Source: Auricularia sp. M13 (Eukaryota > Basidiomycota > Agaricomycetes > Auriculariales > Auriculariaceae). From it: a DNA stretch of 64,000 nt. Shown one piece after another: positions 1 to 9,664 of this stretch. Position 1 is the stretch's first letter. Each line of letters begins with the position of its first letter. The stretch lies in the NCBI GenBank assembly GCA_037042915.1, contig CM073193.1, positions 2,418,001 to 2,482,000 on the forward strand, in the 5' to 3' direction. The position numbers and the translations under genes are program-made. The notes beneath the pieces were generated by a model, which searched no databases, had not been told where the DNA came from, and saw only the letters and a list, made by a program, of their open reading frames with translations.

Positions 1-6
1 GCCAGA

Positions 7-588
7 TTAGACTCCGGTGCTCCCGAACCCGCCGCTGCCGCGCAGCGTCTCCTCCAGGTCCTGCACCTCCACCACCTCGGGCGTCACTATTTTCTCCAGG
101 ATCAGCTGCGCGACGCGGTCGCCCTCCTCGACTGCCGATCGTCAGCGCCCATCGGCAATGGCACCCAAAAACACACCCTGGAAGTCCTTGTCCGAGTAGT
201 TGAAGAGCAGCACGAACAGCGTCCCGCGGTAGTCCGCGTCGACGACGCCGGCGCCCGTGTCAATCATGTGCTTGGACGCTGCGGGTGCTGAGCACGGCGA
301 CACGCGATCGATGGGCGGACATGACGCACCGAGGCCGGAGCGCGGCGCGACGCGTCCGTACGTGCCCGCGGGGACGGCGATGGAGAGCTGGGTGTCGATG
401 AGCGCCTTGCCCCGCGCCGGCACGACCTTGCGTTCCGCGCTGGGCACGCACGCGTCAGTCACGCGACGCGTTAAGCTCGGGCTGTATGCGCACCTGTAGA
501 GATCGTAGCCGGCGGCGAGGGTGGAGCCGCGCGTCGGGGTGCGCGCCTTGTCCGACAGTTTCTTGATCAGCAGCGGCGCGACGGACAT
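7..588 (-). CDS. DUT1: dUTPase (deoxyuridine 5'-triphosphate nucleotidohydrolase)
   Basis: Hydrolyses dUTP to dUMP and pyrophosphate, keeping uracil out of DNA and supplying dTMP synthesis; acts as a trimer. All five family motifs are visible once three short introns are removed: AAGYDL (motif 1), PRSGLAS (2), GVVDADYRG (3), GDRVAQLIL (4) and the C-terminal glycine-rich [10 protein letters not shown] (5). The introns are seen directly: one between DLYS and AERK, one splitting the SGLA codon run, and one joining DFQ to VEEGD. The start is the ATG at 586-588 ([11 protein letters not shown]); the stop is TAA at 7-9. The spliced length, about 150 residues, is normal for trimeric dUTPases. It is head to head with the SDR gene, 79 bp away. 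Identification is secure; exact splice sites are inferred from motif continuity. Confidence 0.95.
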
Positions 589-667
589 CGTTGGGGGATG
601 GGGGAAGAAAGGAACGGACCGTGTCGGGCGCCTAATAATTAGCCTTCTCCCCCATCGATACTGTACC
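589..667. promoter_or_regulatory. Short shared 5' region between dUTPase and SDR genes
   Basis: The 79 bp between the divergent start codons must hold both 5' leaders, or both promoters must overlap the opposite gene. I see no clear TATA box, only an AT-richer patch around 631-660. Bidirectional use is inferred from spacing alone. Confidence 0.45.
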
Positions 668-2079
668 ATGCCCAACCGTCTCGCCAACAAGGTCCGTGCC
701 CCCACGTCGCGTCTAACGCCGCCCTGACGTCCATCAGGTCGCCATCGTCACCGGCGGCGGCTCGTGCGTGCCTCACTCGCCGCGCCTGCCAATCTCACCG
801 TGACTCACAGCGGTATCGGCCTCGAATCGTCGCTCCTCTTCGCGGCCGAGGGCGCACGCGTCGTCGTCGCAGACCTCAACCTCGAAGCCGCCCAGCGCGC
901 CGTCAAGCTCATCCAGCAGCAATCGCCCAACGCCCAGGCCATCGCCGTCAAGACAGATGTCGGCAACGAGGACCAGGTCAAGGCGCTCGTCGACACCGCC
1001 GTCAACACCTACGGCAGGCTCGACATCATGGTGCGCAGTGCCTCCGCATACACCCTGCATGCTCAGCTGAGCCGCCGGCGCAGTTCAACAACGCGGGTGC
1101 GCTCTCCGCGGACGTGCAGGGATCCTCTTTAAACGGCTAGCAGGAATCATGCACCCCGAGGACGACAACGCCATCACCACCGAGGAACGCGTCTGGTATC
1201 CCCATGATCTCTCCTATGAGCTGCAGCGCTGAGATAGGCAATAACTGCCAGGGACCTGACGATGCAAGTCAACGTCAAGGGCGTCTGGTTCGGGTGCAAG
1301 TACGCCATCCAGGCCATGCGCGCCAACCCCGCGCCGGTGGGCGGCAGCATCATCAACACCGCGTCCTTCGTCGGCCTCATGGGCGCAGCGACGCCCCAGC
1401 TGGCCTGTGCGTCCACCCATTGCATGTTATCTCCTATCTAATCCAATCCCATTCAAGATACCGCCTCCAAGGTACGCATCCTCCTTCGCGCAACGCTTCC
1501 CGAATCCGACTTGGTCCGAACTTCAGGGTGCCGTATTGGCCATGACGCGCGAGCTGGCGATGGTTCACGCGCGCGAGGGCATTCGCTGCAACTCGATCTG
1601 CCCGTGCGTCTTCCTTACCGTTGCTTCTCTCGTCGCTGACATCGTCTCAGAGGTCCTCTGAAGACGCGTGAGTTTCTACGAAGATTCGGAATATTCGAAG
1701 CTCATAACCACCGCCCGGCTAGCGCTGCTCATGAACTTCCTCAACACCCCTGAGAAACGCGACAGGCGGCTCGTGCACCTGCCCATGGGCCGCTTCGGCG
1801 AGGCCGTCGAGATCGCGCAGGCCGCGTGCTTCCGTGGGTGTCTTCTTTCCCTCTCGTCCTGCTGTTTCTCAGTCGACCTGGTCTTCAGTGGCGAGCAACG
1901 AGAGCAGCTACATCACGGTAAGCCTCCCCGAGGTTGCCCAGTTTCAAATCTGATCGCCGGTGCGCGGCATCCTTATTCAGGGCACGGACTTCAAGGTCGA
2001 CGGCGGCCTCACGTCCTGCTACGTCACGCCGCTCGGCGAGCCCGCGCTCGAGCCGCCCAAGAGCCTTGTGCCGCAGTGA
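668..2079 (+). CDS. Short-chain dehydrogenase/reductase (classical SDR)
   Basis: An NAD(P)-dependent oxidoreductase with a Rossmann fold. Eleven small introns are inferred from GT-AG borders and frame continuity over 1.4 kb. The assembled protein, about 270 residues, shows the cofactor motif TGGGSGIG, an acidic VADL end of strand 2 (suggesting NAD preference), the D-V of the adenine pocket, FNNAG, the catalytic serine region [10 protein letters not shown], and the catalytic YTASK, which is formed only after splicing. The C-terminus carries the usual [10 protein letters not shown] segment. The start is the ATG at 668 (MPNRLANK, directly before a 5' intron) and the stop is TGA at 2077-2079. The substrate cannot be told; relatives include sugar, steroid and levodione-type reductases. 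No signal peptide. Confidence 0.9.
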
Positions 2080-2273
2080 GCGGCGAGTTTGGCCCCGCGC
2101 GAAGAAATGGGAAACGGTTTCAGCCGGTTACAGTAAAGTAGAATGTCACCATGGTTAGAATGAGATGTGGGCTATGAATACGTATAAAATTTTGGGATGT
2201 TCGGTGCCTACAATCTGCCTGACATGCAACTGAGCTGTGCTGAGCGCTGAGCGCTCCGGTCGCATCCGCGCGC

Positions 2274-4044
2274 ATGCTCTTTCCCCTCCTTGTGCTCGGT
2301 GCGCTGGTCCTTGCCCTCTATCGCTATCGACGCGCCCTGCATCGTCACAGCAATGGCTTCCTTCCGTGGCCAGCGTCGTACGACTCGCGCTCATCTGGTC
2401 TCCGGCTGAGCTGGGAAACCAAGTCGCTGAATACTTTCCACGATGCGCTCGTCGCCGTTTTCGCGCGCAAAACTCCTGTTTATTACGTTTTCGCGTGTTT
2501 TACGACGCTGGCGCTGCTCTGGGTGTCGTTGGCGTTCCGGCTAGTGTCGTCGTTTTGCTGTACCAGTGCGTTTTGCTTTATAGAGGCCAAATCGCGTCTC
2601 CTCCTGCGCCTGGGCTGGCCAAACGCGATTTTGGTATTGGGAATTCTGAAACTGTTCGATGGAGATGGAGGCATGGTGTTGAAGCCGCTAGTGCGTGCAT
2701 GATTCAATATGATATGGGATGATTTCGTGCGCGATGCTGACGCGCTCGCAGATTCCAGGTGTGACGATGCCATGGTCCGAGGTGCCTCTGCTCCTCATCG
2801 CGTTGCTCGTCTCGCAAGCTTTCCATGAATTGGGCACATCGTTTCCTCTGCGCTTCCACCCGCGGCTGCGTCGTTGTCGAGCGTCGGCCTGGCGCTGCAA
2901 GGCGCGTTCGTGGCTCTGCTGCCCCATCCGGATGAAGGCCAACATCCGTGGACACGAGTGCGCAATGCTGCTGCGGGGGCATGGCACAACGTCGTTCTGT
3001 GGTTGCTGCTCTGGGCTGCTTGCCAACTCGGCGTTCAGACGACGCTGCGGGATGTGTTCTGGCGCGATGTTCTCCCGGAAGGTCTTGCTGTCATTTCTGT
3101 CGATCGCGCTTCGCCTTTGCGCGGGCATCTGGAGCTCGGTGCGATCGTAGTCAGCCTTGACGATTCGCAGCTTCGGACGACGTCTGCTTGGGATGAGTAT
3201 CTGCTCGCTGCGCCGCCGTATCCGCCTCCTGCGTCGGGCTGGTGCGTCGACAGCGCGACATTTCTCTGTAGGTGACACGCGCGCTATTCGACGCCTCCAG
3301 TGGCTGATCCAACGCAGCGCAGCCAACCAGCTGCGAACTCCACCCCGGCACAGCGCTCTTCACGCCCTTCCCCCCGCCCGCGTTCCCCGACGCCTCGCAG
3401 AGCCACTGCGCCGACCCTCTGCCGGTCTTCCGACAGCCGCGCTGTGCGTCCTCGGCCGACTGCAACTCCAACTCCAGGTCGAGCCAGATGTGCGTCGCGC
3501 CGGCGCCGGACGCGCAGCTGCTGCGCCTGCGGGTCAAGGAGGCCGACCACGGCCACGTCATCGTGTGGAAGGGCCCGCGGGGCGAGGTGCGCGAGCAGGT
3601 GCGCGTGGGGCAGCACGTCCCGCGCCTGCCGCCCGTGCTCATGCCTATCTGGGCGCTCCCCGCGCTCGAGGCGTTCTTCGAGTACCTGCGCGCGCTGACG
3701 CTCGCGCTCGCGCTGCTGAACCTCCTCCCGTTGCGCGCGCTGGACGGCGGCGTCGTGTTGGCCGGCGTCTTGGACCTGTGCGTCGGCCGGACGCGGGAGA
3801 TAGATTGGCAGGATGCAGAGCTGGACGACATAGGTGTGTGCTAAATCATAATGTCAGCTACACTGTTCACTCGACGCTGATGCCGCTTGCAGAGCTCGGA
3901 CAACGCACGAGCGTTCGTCGCGTCCGCGCGGCCGGCAGGATCGACACTTCTTTCGTGGTGCGATGGGTGCACAACGCCGTTGCCGTCCTTGGCTTGCTGG
4001 TGCTCGTGTGCTCAATATGGGCCTGGATCATCCGTGGTCCATGA
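2274..4044 (+). CDS. Site-2 protease-like intramembrane metalloprotease (M50), with a frame break in the active-site motif
   Basis: A multi-pass membrane zinc protease. In fungi, S2P-type enzymes release membrane-held transcription factors such as SREBP. Visible parts in order: an N-terminal membrane segment (MLFPLLVLGALVLAL), several hydrophobic helices, an IPGVT segment before the active-site helix, the HELG of the zinc-binding HExxH, a Cys-rich luminal stretch (GWCVDS...SCELHPG...HCADPL), then LLNLLPLRALDGG, which matches the second family motif (N-x-x-P-x-x-x-L-D-G), and a final membrane helix ending near IWAWIIRGP. Introns occur at about 2691-2751, 3268-3317 and 3831-3890. At 2832-2834 the frame must change by one base to give HELGH followed by the conserved VGLALQG segment; read literally, the motif becomes HELGT and the protein terminates early. 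A missing G in a GGG run is the simplest reading. Confidence 0.85.
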
Positions 4045-4383
4045 GCGCGTACGCGCTGATGGACCGCACTCGGCGGTGCTTCTTGGCGTCCATCCTTGGT
4101 CCGCCTCTGCGCAATTACGTCGTCGGGGCGGTCGTGGTGATCAATCCGGGCGAGGGCCTGCCTCCATACGCCAAAACATGCCCACCACGGCTAGCATTAT
4201 GGGCAAACGTTGCCAGGCAGCGTATCAGACACGTGTCGGCCTGATGGGCTCGGACGACAGGATAATTTCCATTGGTGCACCACGCGTCGCCGCACCACGC
4301 CCATATCCATATAATAGGCAAGGACAGCTCTGGCCGGCGTCGCACAATCATCACCAGCCCTCCCTTACTCTTCGCGTCGCACT
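4045..4383. other. Intergenic stretch upstream of the 4384 gene
   Basis: No convincing coding exon. An AT-rich TATA-like element lies near 4304-4315, about 70 bp before the next ATG, and probably belongs to that gene's promoter. Confidence 0.5.
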
Positions 4384-5478
4384 ATGGGTCAATACTGGCG
4401 TCTCGTGGACATCGATGGGCACGTTATCACCAACCTATGGCCCATGAAGCTGGGCGAAGGTATCTGGAATCTCAACATACATGACGACCTGCAACATCGC
4501 AAGAGGTACATGCGACCTCTAGACAAAGTGCTCAGTTTTTACTCTGAGACCCACTACGGGTAAGTTGTGGATTCACTGCTTCCTCCTTCCCAACATATCG
4601 AGCCTGGGAGACTGACATGTTGCACGCCCTGCAGGCCGCTCCCCCCGCGACATAGCCAGAAGCAGTCTCCTCTTTTGGCGACGCTCCCTTTGGACGTCCT
4701 GCGCCTGGTGTTCGAGAGTTTCGGCCCGCCGAACTGGCGCGACATGTCCGCCGCGGTTGATGCCGCCGCGTTCGCTCTTACCTGCCAACTATGCCTCGAG
4801 GTGGGGTACCCCGTGCTCGAAAGGCACCAGGCCGCAACGCAGAAGACGTGGGTGGGCCACAGACTCATCCTCGTGGGCGATTACCAAGACGGGGACGACC
4901 TTCCCGAGGGCCTCGAAGTCGATCCGGCGTGGCGGGCGCCCGAGAAGAACATCTACACCGAGACCGAAGACTGGCCAGAGGCACACATGGATATGCGTGG
5001 CGTCCTCGAAACCAGTGGGACATCTCTCAAGATGCAGGAGGAGATGCGGAGACCCGAGGATGAGCGCGCAGTGCGCGCCGTCTGTTTCCTGTGGTATGTC
5101 ATGTTCGGCGTTCCCCGGCGGCCGCGCATCGACAATCCGGTGTTGCGCAACTTGAACACTAAGGAATACGCGCGCGAGGACGTCCTCGTGAAGGAGCAGC
5201 AGGATGGCAGAAACGGACCCGAGTTCAACCAGTTGTACGTGGGCGACCTTACCTTGTTTCGCATCTGCTGGTCCAGCCAAAACGACGTGGCCATGAACGC
5301 CCCCAAGATCTTTCGCGGCCCCTGGGCGGGTCATCGCTTTGACGTTGTCGAATATTCGCAGGCCGATCTGGAAGGGTGGAAAGACGTCAGCGAAGAGCTT
5401 GTTGCAGAGGTAGCTGCAATTTTCATGGCTGAATTCACTCCAGCGAGAAGGTATTGGCGTATGATGTATGAGTCGTAA
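4384..5478 (+). CDS. Hypothetical protein of the agaric MGQYW family, weakly F-box-like
   Basis: Two exons. Exon 1 starts at ATG 4384 (MGQYWRLVDIDG) and ends at 4559; the intron has a clean GTAAGT donor at 4560 and a TGCAG acceptor ending at 4634; exon 2 runs to TAA 5476-5478. The product is about 340 residues and has no signal peptide or membrane segment. After the intron, ATLPLDVLRLVFESFG resembles the start of an F-box (L-P-x-x-V/I-L-x-x-I-F), followed by repeated Trp-containing segments. Proteins beginning MGQYW with a following NLD/DID are a recurrent, functionally unknown family in Agaricomycetes; that is recollection of the family, not a search result. An F-box gene follows on the same strand. 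The function is unknown; a substrate-adaptor role is only a suggestion. Confidence 0.75.
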
Positions 5479-5735
5479 TAGCAGAAGTGACACAAACGCT
5501 AGATAATCTCGCACTTGTGGTTTAACTCGTGTAGATAGGTACTGCGACCCAAACAGTGGTCTCCGGCCCGATTTGCCGCATCTCTCACTGTGACCACGAT
5601 CATGACCTCTGCTCGAAGACCTATCGACAGCATATATACGCTCGTAAGAGATGTGCTGACAGAAATTACTGAAGGCTTGCATAGGCAAGTTTCTTGTCTG
5701 CTTTACGGCTTGCCATCAGATTTTCACTCTGCTAA

Positions 5736-7352
5736 GTGCTTCACGCCAGCGCGCACTCTGTCGACCTCGCGATCAATACGGTCCTGACCACGGTCCACCA
5801 AGCAGTAGCTGACTTCGCCGAAACCTGGAACGACAAAGTCCCGTCGTTCATTTTCTCTTTGCCGAACGAGCTGCGCGTCGCATGTCTGAGCCAACTTCCG
5901 TTCCGCGACCGCGTAACAGCTTCCCATACCTCTCGCGGCTGGCGCCAGCTCCTCCTCGCCAATGCAACACTGTGGAACTCCGTATCTTCGAGACGCTGGA
6001 CTGTCAAGTTCGTTGCTCTGTTCGAGGCCATGCTCTGCCGCACAGGTTCGGCTCCGCTGGATATCGAACGTATAAGTCTCGCAAATCCATTTCCCAATCA
6101 ACGTGATGAAAAGGCGGTCGCTACGAGGAAGCTTCATATTCTTCTGGTTAGCGCCATGCCGAGGATACGCTCCCTGAATATCGTGGTGTCGACCAGGCTG
6201 TCATTCGGTGACAATTCAAGCTTTCTATGGGATACGTCTGCGCCCATGTTGGAGACGCTCGCCGTGGATCTCCCGAGTAAAGTTCAGATCCCCGAATTAT
6301 GGTGGCAACGGCTTGTGCCCTGCCTGAGAATCCTGCGCATGGGTGTATTCCAACTCCCTTCTTCACCCGACTTATCGAACAAGCTGGAGGCCTTCGACGG
6401 GAGCATGCACTTCAGCGATGACCAAGACGATTCAGAGTATTTTTCGGATGCACGCCTTCTTTTCGTGCATTTCCCCCACCTTGTGTCGCTCACCTTGCGC
6501 AATGTCCTGGCTGCCGCAACGCTTCCCAATACGCCGCCTCCACAGTGTCTAAGGCACATTGAAATTTGGGGGGCGCGTTCGAACGGCGCGACTGGCGATT
6601 TATTGGCCATCCTTCGTCTCTGGCGAGACCTCCCACTGAGAACACTGACTGTGCACCAAATTGATGGATTCACACTGAATGACGCACTAGAGTTCTTCTG
6701 GTCCAGCCCAGGGCGCGCCGGTCCCTGGCAGATGAGGATGGAGAGTAGGCCAGAAATCATCACCCTACAGGCTGTAGATGGCACTGGTCTCGAGCTTCGA
6801 ATATCGCCGGTACTTCCCTCCACCCGAACGACTCTGCATGATTCCTCATCCTTCAGTACTCTCTGTTCTCTCAGGCTGGACAATTTTTGGATTATCACCT
6901 TCCTCCGAGGCTGCATCAGCCTGCCTACGCTCGCCTCGTTGTCTATCTCAGACAGCGCGCACAGACACAGTATTTTATCTCGGGCCTTGGAGGACACCAC
7001 GTTGTTGCCGCTCCGCGTGCCCGCGTTGCAGCTACTCATATTCATTCACATTAGCAAGATGGGGACGGATACGGAGAATCTCCCTATTCTCCACCTACCA
7101 GACTTTATTCGCTCCAAACTGCGCTACGACACGGCGCCGCTGCGACGAATCACAGTGACGGCGGAGAGAGGCCAGAATATTGACGAATATGTGCGCCCTC
7201 TCTGCTGCCTTGCATCAGAGGTTTGCTACGAGGTAGTGGGAGGGATGGCGATGACATTTACTGGCACCGGGCCCAACGTCCAGAGTGTTGAGGTCGCGCA
7301 TGATGACAGCGATGATGCTAGCTTCCAGTTTCTTGTACCCCTCGGAGCATAA
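5736..7352 (+). CDS. F-box protein with LRR-like C-terminal region
   Basis: A long single open exon of over 530 codons. Residues about 38-80 read as an F-box (SLPNELRVACLSQLPFRDR, then a conserved Trp and SRGWRQLL), which binds Skp1 in SCF ubiquitin ligases. The rest contains leucine-rich segments typical of the many agaric F-box proteins that choose substrates. TAA at 7350-7352 closes it. The 5' end is unresolved: the open frame begins right after a TAA and has no ATG before the F-box, so an upstream exon is needed. An exon from ATG 5590 or 5602 (through ARRPIDSIYTLV) is the obvious candidate, but I could not find a GT-AG pair that joins the phases. The coordinates given are therefore a minimum. 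Confidence 0.8.
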   Translation: MLHASAHSVDLAINTVLTTVHQAVADFAETWNDKVPSFIFSLPNELRVACLSQLPFRDRVTASHTSRGWRQLLLANATLWNSVSSRRWTVKFVALFEAMLCRTGSAPLDIERISLANPFPNQRDEKAVATRKLHILLVSAMPRIRSLNIVVSTRLSFGDNSSFLWDTSAPMLETLAVDLPSKVQIPELWWQRLVPCLRILRMGVFQLPSSPDLSNKLEAFDGSMHFSDDQDDSEYFSDARLLFVHFPHLVSLTLRNVLAAATLPNTPPPQCLRHIEIWGARSNGATGDLLAILRLWRDLPLRTLTVHQIDGFTLNDALEFFWSSPGRAGPWQMRMESRPEIITLQAVDGTGLELRISPVLPSTRTTLHDSSSFSTLCSLRLDNFWIITFLRGCISLPTLASLSISDSAHRHSILSRALEDTTLLPLRVPALQLLIFIHISKMGTDTENLPILHLPDFIRSKLRYDTAPLRRITVTAERGQNIDEYVRPLCCLASEVCYEVVGGMAMTFTGTGPNVQSVEVAHDDSDDASFQFLVPLGA

Positions 7353-7497
7353 CATCATCTTCTCGTTCTACCATATTTCATTTCAATATTTTATACCTTC
7401 AGACAATGTTTTTACGCTTGTGCAATCTGCACACATGGTCTACAGTTTGTACGGCTAGTCAATGTACCACTTCTATTTCATACTTACAAGCGCGTCG

Positions 7498-8787
7498 CTA
7501 CGAACTTGCTGAGTACTTGTGTACACACTGCAAGAACCAGACGACGTCCTCCGGGTCGACGCTAGGCGTGATGCCATGGCCTAAATTCGCAATCCACGCC
7601 TTGCACTTCCCGCCGTGGGCCTCCTTGAACTCGGACGCTATGCGCTTGACGTGCGCCTCGATCGCGTCCCTGCCGCCGTACAAGAGGTTCGGGTCAAAGT
7701 TGCCCTGCAGTCCCGTCTTGCCCGCTACGAGCTGGCGCGCGCGACGCGGCGAGATGACCCAGTCGATGCCGAGCACGTCGTAGCCGGCCTTGTCCGCGAG
7801 CTCGTCCAGCTGCAGGTTGGAGCCCTTCGCGAAGAGGATCATCGGCACCTCCGGTATGCTTTCTTTCTTGAGCGCCGCGCGCACGCCGGAGGATATCTGG
7901 ACGAGCGTGGGAAAGGATAATTCGGCGAAATCGTGCTCAGAGAGCTCGCCTGCCCAGGAGTCGAATACCTGCACGAGCTAGACAGCGTGGCAGCGAGGCG
8001 ATGAGCGTTTCGTGCGCTTATCCCGCGCAGGATCGGATCGCACCTGAGCGCCGGCCTTAATCTGGCCGACGAGGTAGTCGACGCAGACGTCGGCGATGCG
8101 CTTGAGGAGAGCTTTGGACTCTTCAGGATACTTGAATATCCAGGTCTTGGCGAGCTGGAGCGTCTTGCTGCCGCCGCCCTCGATCATGTATGCAAGCAGC
8201 GTCCACGGCGCGCCGGTGAATCCGATGAGCGGAACCTGGCCATCGAGCTGGTGACGCGTGAGGGTAATGGCCTCGAACACATAGCCGAGCTCCTGGTAGA
8301 CGTCCACGTTGGTCTTGAGCTTGGCGACGTCGGCGGGCGTGACGAGCGGCTCGGGGAAGTGCGGGCCCTTGCCAGGCAGCATCTCGACGGTCATGCCCAA
8401 CGCCTGCGGGATGACGAGGATGTCCGAGAAGATAATGGCGGCGTCCAGCAGCCCCGCGTAGTGCCTCACGGGCTGCAGCGTGACCTCTGCCGCGAGCGCC
8501 GGCGTGCGCACAAAGTCGAAGAAGTCGTGGACTCGCGCAGCTTGCGGAATTCTGCAGCAATACACGCGTCAGTTCGCGTCGTTTCAGGCAGCATACAGCC
8601 AGCTCGCACCAGGAAGATGCCTGCCTGCCTGGCGCATAATCCATACTGGGGCGCGCTCGGTCTCCTCGCCTGCACGGTCAGCGCAGACGTGCAATCAGCC
8701 AGCGATCATTGGGCGCTGCATGCAGGGCTGCTCACCGCGAGCAGCGCGGAGGATGAGATCGTTCTTGAGCTGCGGGAAGTCGGGCAT
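7498..8787 (-). CDS. HEM12: Uroporphyrinogen decarboxylase
   Basis: Removes the four acetate carboxyls of uroporphyrinogen III to give coproporphyrinogen III in haem synthesis; cytosolic and essential. Start ATG 8785-8787 ([19 protein letters not shown]); stop TAG 7498-7500. Three introns are visible, the first two flanking the exon that carries the diagnostic [13 protein letters not shown], the third before [13 protein letters not shown]. Other family blocks: [58 protein letters not shown] and [15 protein letters not shown] at the C-terminus. At 8529-8530 (plus strand GG) one base appears to be missing: EFRKLRES must change frame to continue with [10 protein letters not shown]. Because the gene is essential and otherwise perfect, an assembly error is more likely than a null allele. 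Confidence 0.95.
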
Positions 8788-8870
8788 TGGGGAGTAGAGG
8801 CAAGAGATGCGGCTGCCAGTGCTGTGAACTGCTCTGACTGACGGGCGACCGGGCTCTGACTGGGCCGGCC

Positions 8871-9661
8871 ATGTCAACTCGCGTGCTTACGCCCCAGCAG
8901 CTCGTAGACGAGTCCGTATTCTGCCCGTACTCCGGCTCTGACTGCTGCAGGCTTACCGTCCGTTCCATAGATTCAAGAAGTCGGGAGAGTTTGACAGACT
9001 CAGACGCGAACTCTTTGCCCGCTTTGCCGAGAGCGTGCGGCCCTGGCTTCACCCCATCCCCAGCTTTTTTTTACTCAGATGGCATTGCACAGGCAGAGAA
9101 AGAGGCCTTGATGGCCGAGGTCAAGCGGATTGCAAAGACAACGCTCGAGCAAGACAAGGGATTGGCCGTCAGGTCAACAGATGACATTCTGAAGGATATT
9201 CTACAAGAGCTCGACAGATATCCCCTCGTCGATCGTGCTCTGGACAGAGACACCCACCTCAACGACCCAGCTTTCACAGAGAATCTGTCGAAATCACTCA
9301 AAGAAACATTGGAGGCTGCGAGCAAAGGTGGGCGCCAGCCGCACACATCCGACTCGCACATTCGCTAAAAGCCCCAGACTGACCGTGAACCGTTCACCTT
9401 CTATTAGAGCAGCGAGGGAAAGAGTTAGATGGAAAGCGTCTACATGGGTGTGTGATGTGTGTAATTCCTAAGTGCAACAGTGCGAAACGAAACGCATCCT
9501 CGGTCCGCGGGTATCGAAACAAGAGGAGCAAAAAACCTACTTTATCCAGACCATGCAAAATCAGAGGGAGTGTGATAGAGAGAGGGAGAGCGAGCGACGG
9601 AAGGATCCATAGAGCGAGAGCGATAGTCATAATGGTCATGTGCAGTGTCGTGAATGAATAA
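8871..9661 (+). CDS. Small unrecognised gene, exon structure uncertain
   Basis: An open frame starts at ATG 8871, 83 bp from the HEM12 start on the other strand. A strong acceptor (poly-T then ACTCAG) at 9066-9079 marks an exon from 9080 encoding a charged, helical segment (AEKEALMAEVKRIAKTTLEQ through LKETLEAASK). A GT donor near 9328 and an acceptor at about 9405 can join it to a Lys/Arg-rich tail. If read through, the tail stays open to TAA 9659-9661, only 3 bp from the convergent kinesin stop, so the real end may be earlier. No domain, signal peptide or membrane helix is recognised. The central exon looks coding; the ends are guesses. Confidence 0.45.
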
Positions 9662-9664
9662 AGG

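Noticed and set aside
257-499. Plus-strand and other frames overlapping the dUTPase
   Set aside because: GC-rich shadows of the minus-strand gene and its introns; no independent motif.
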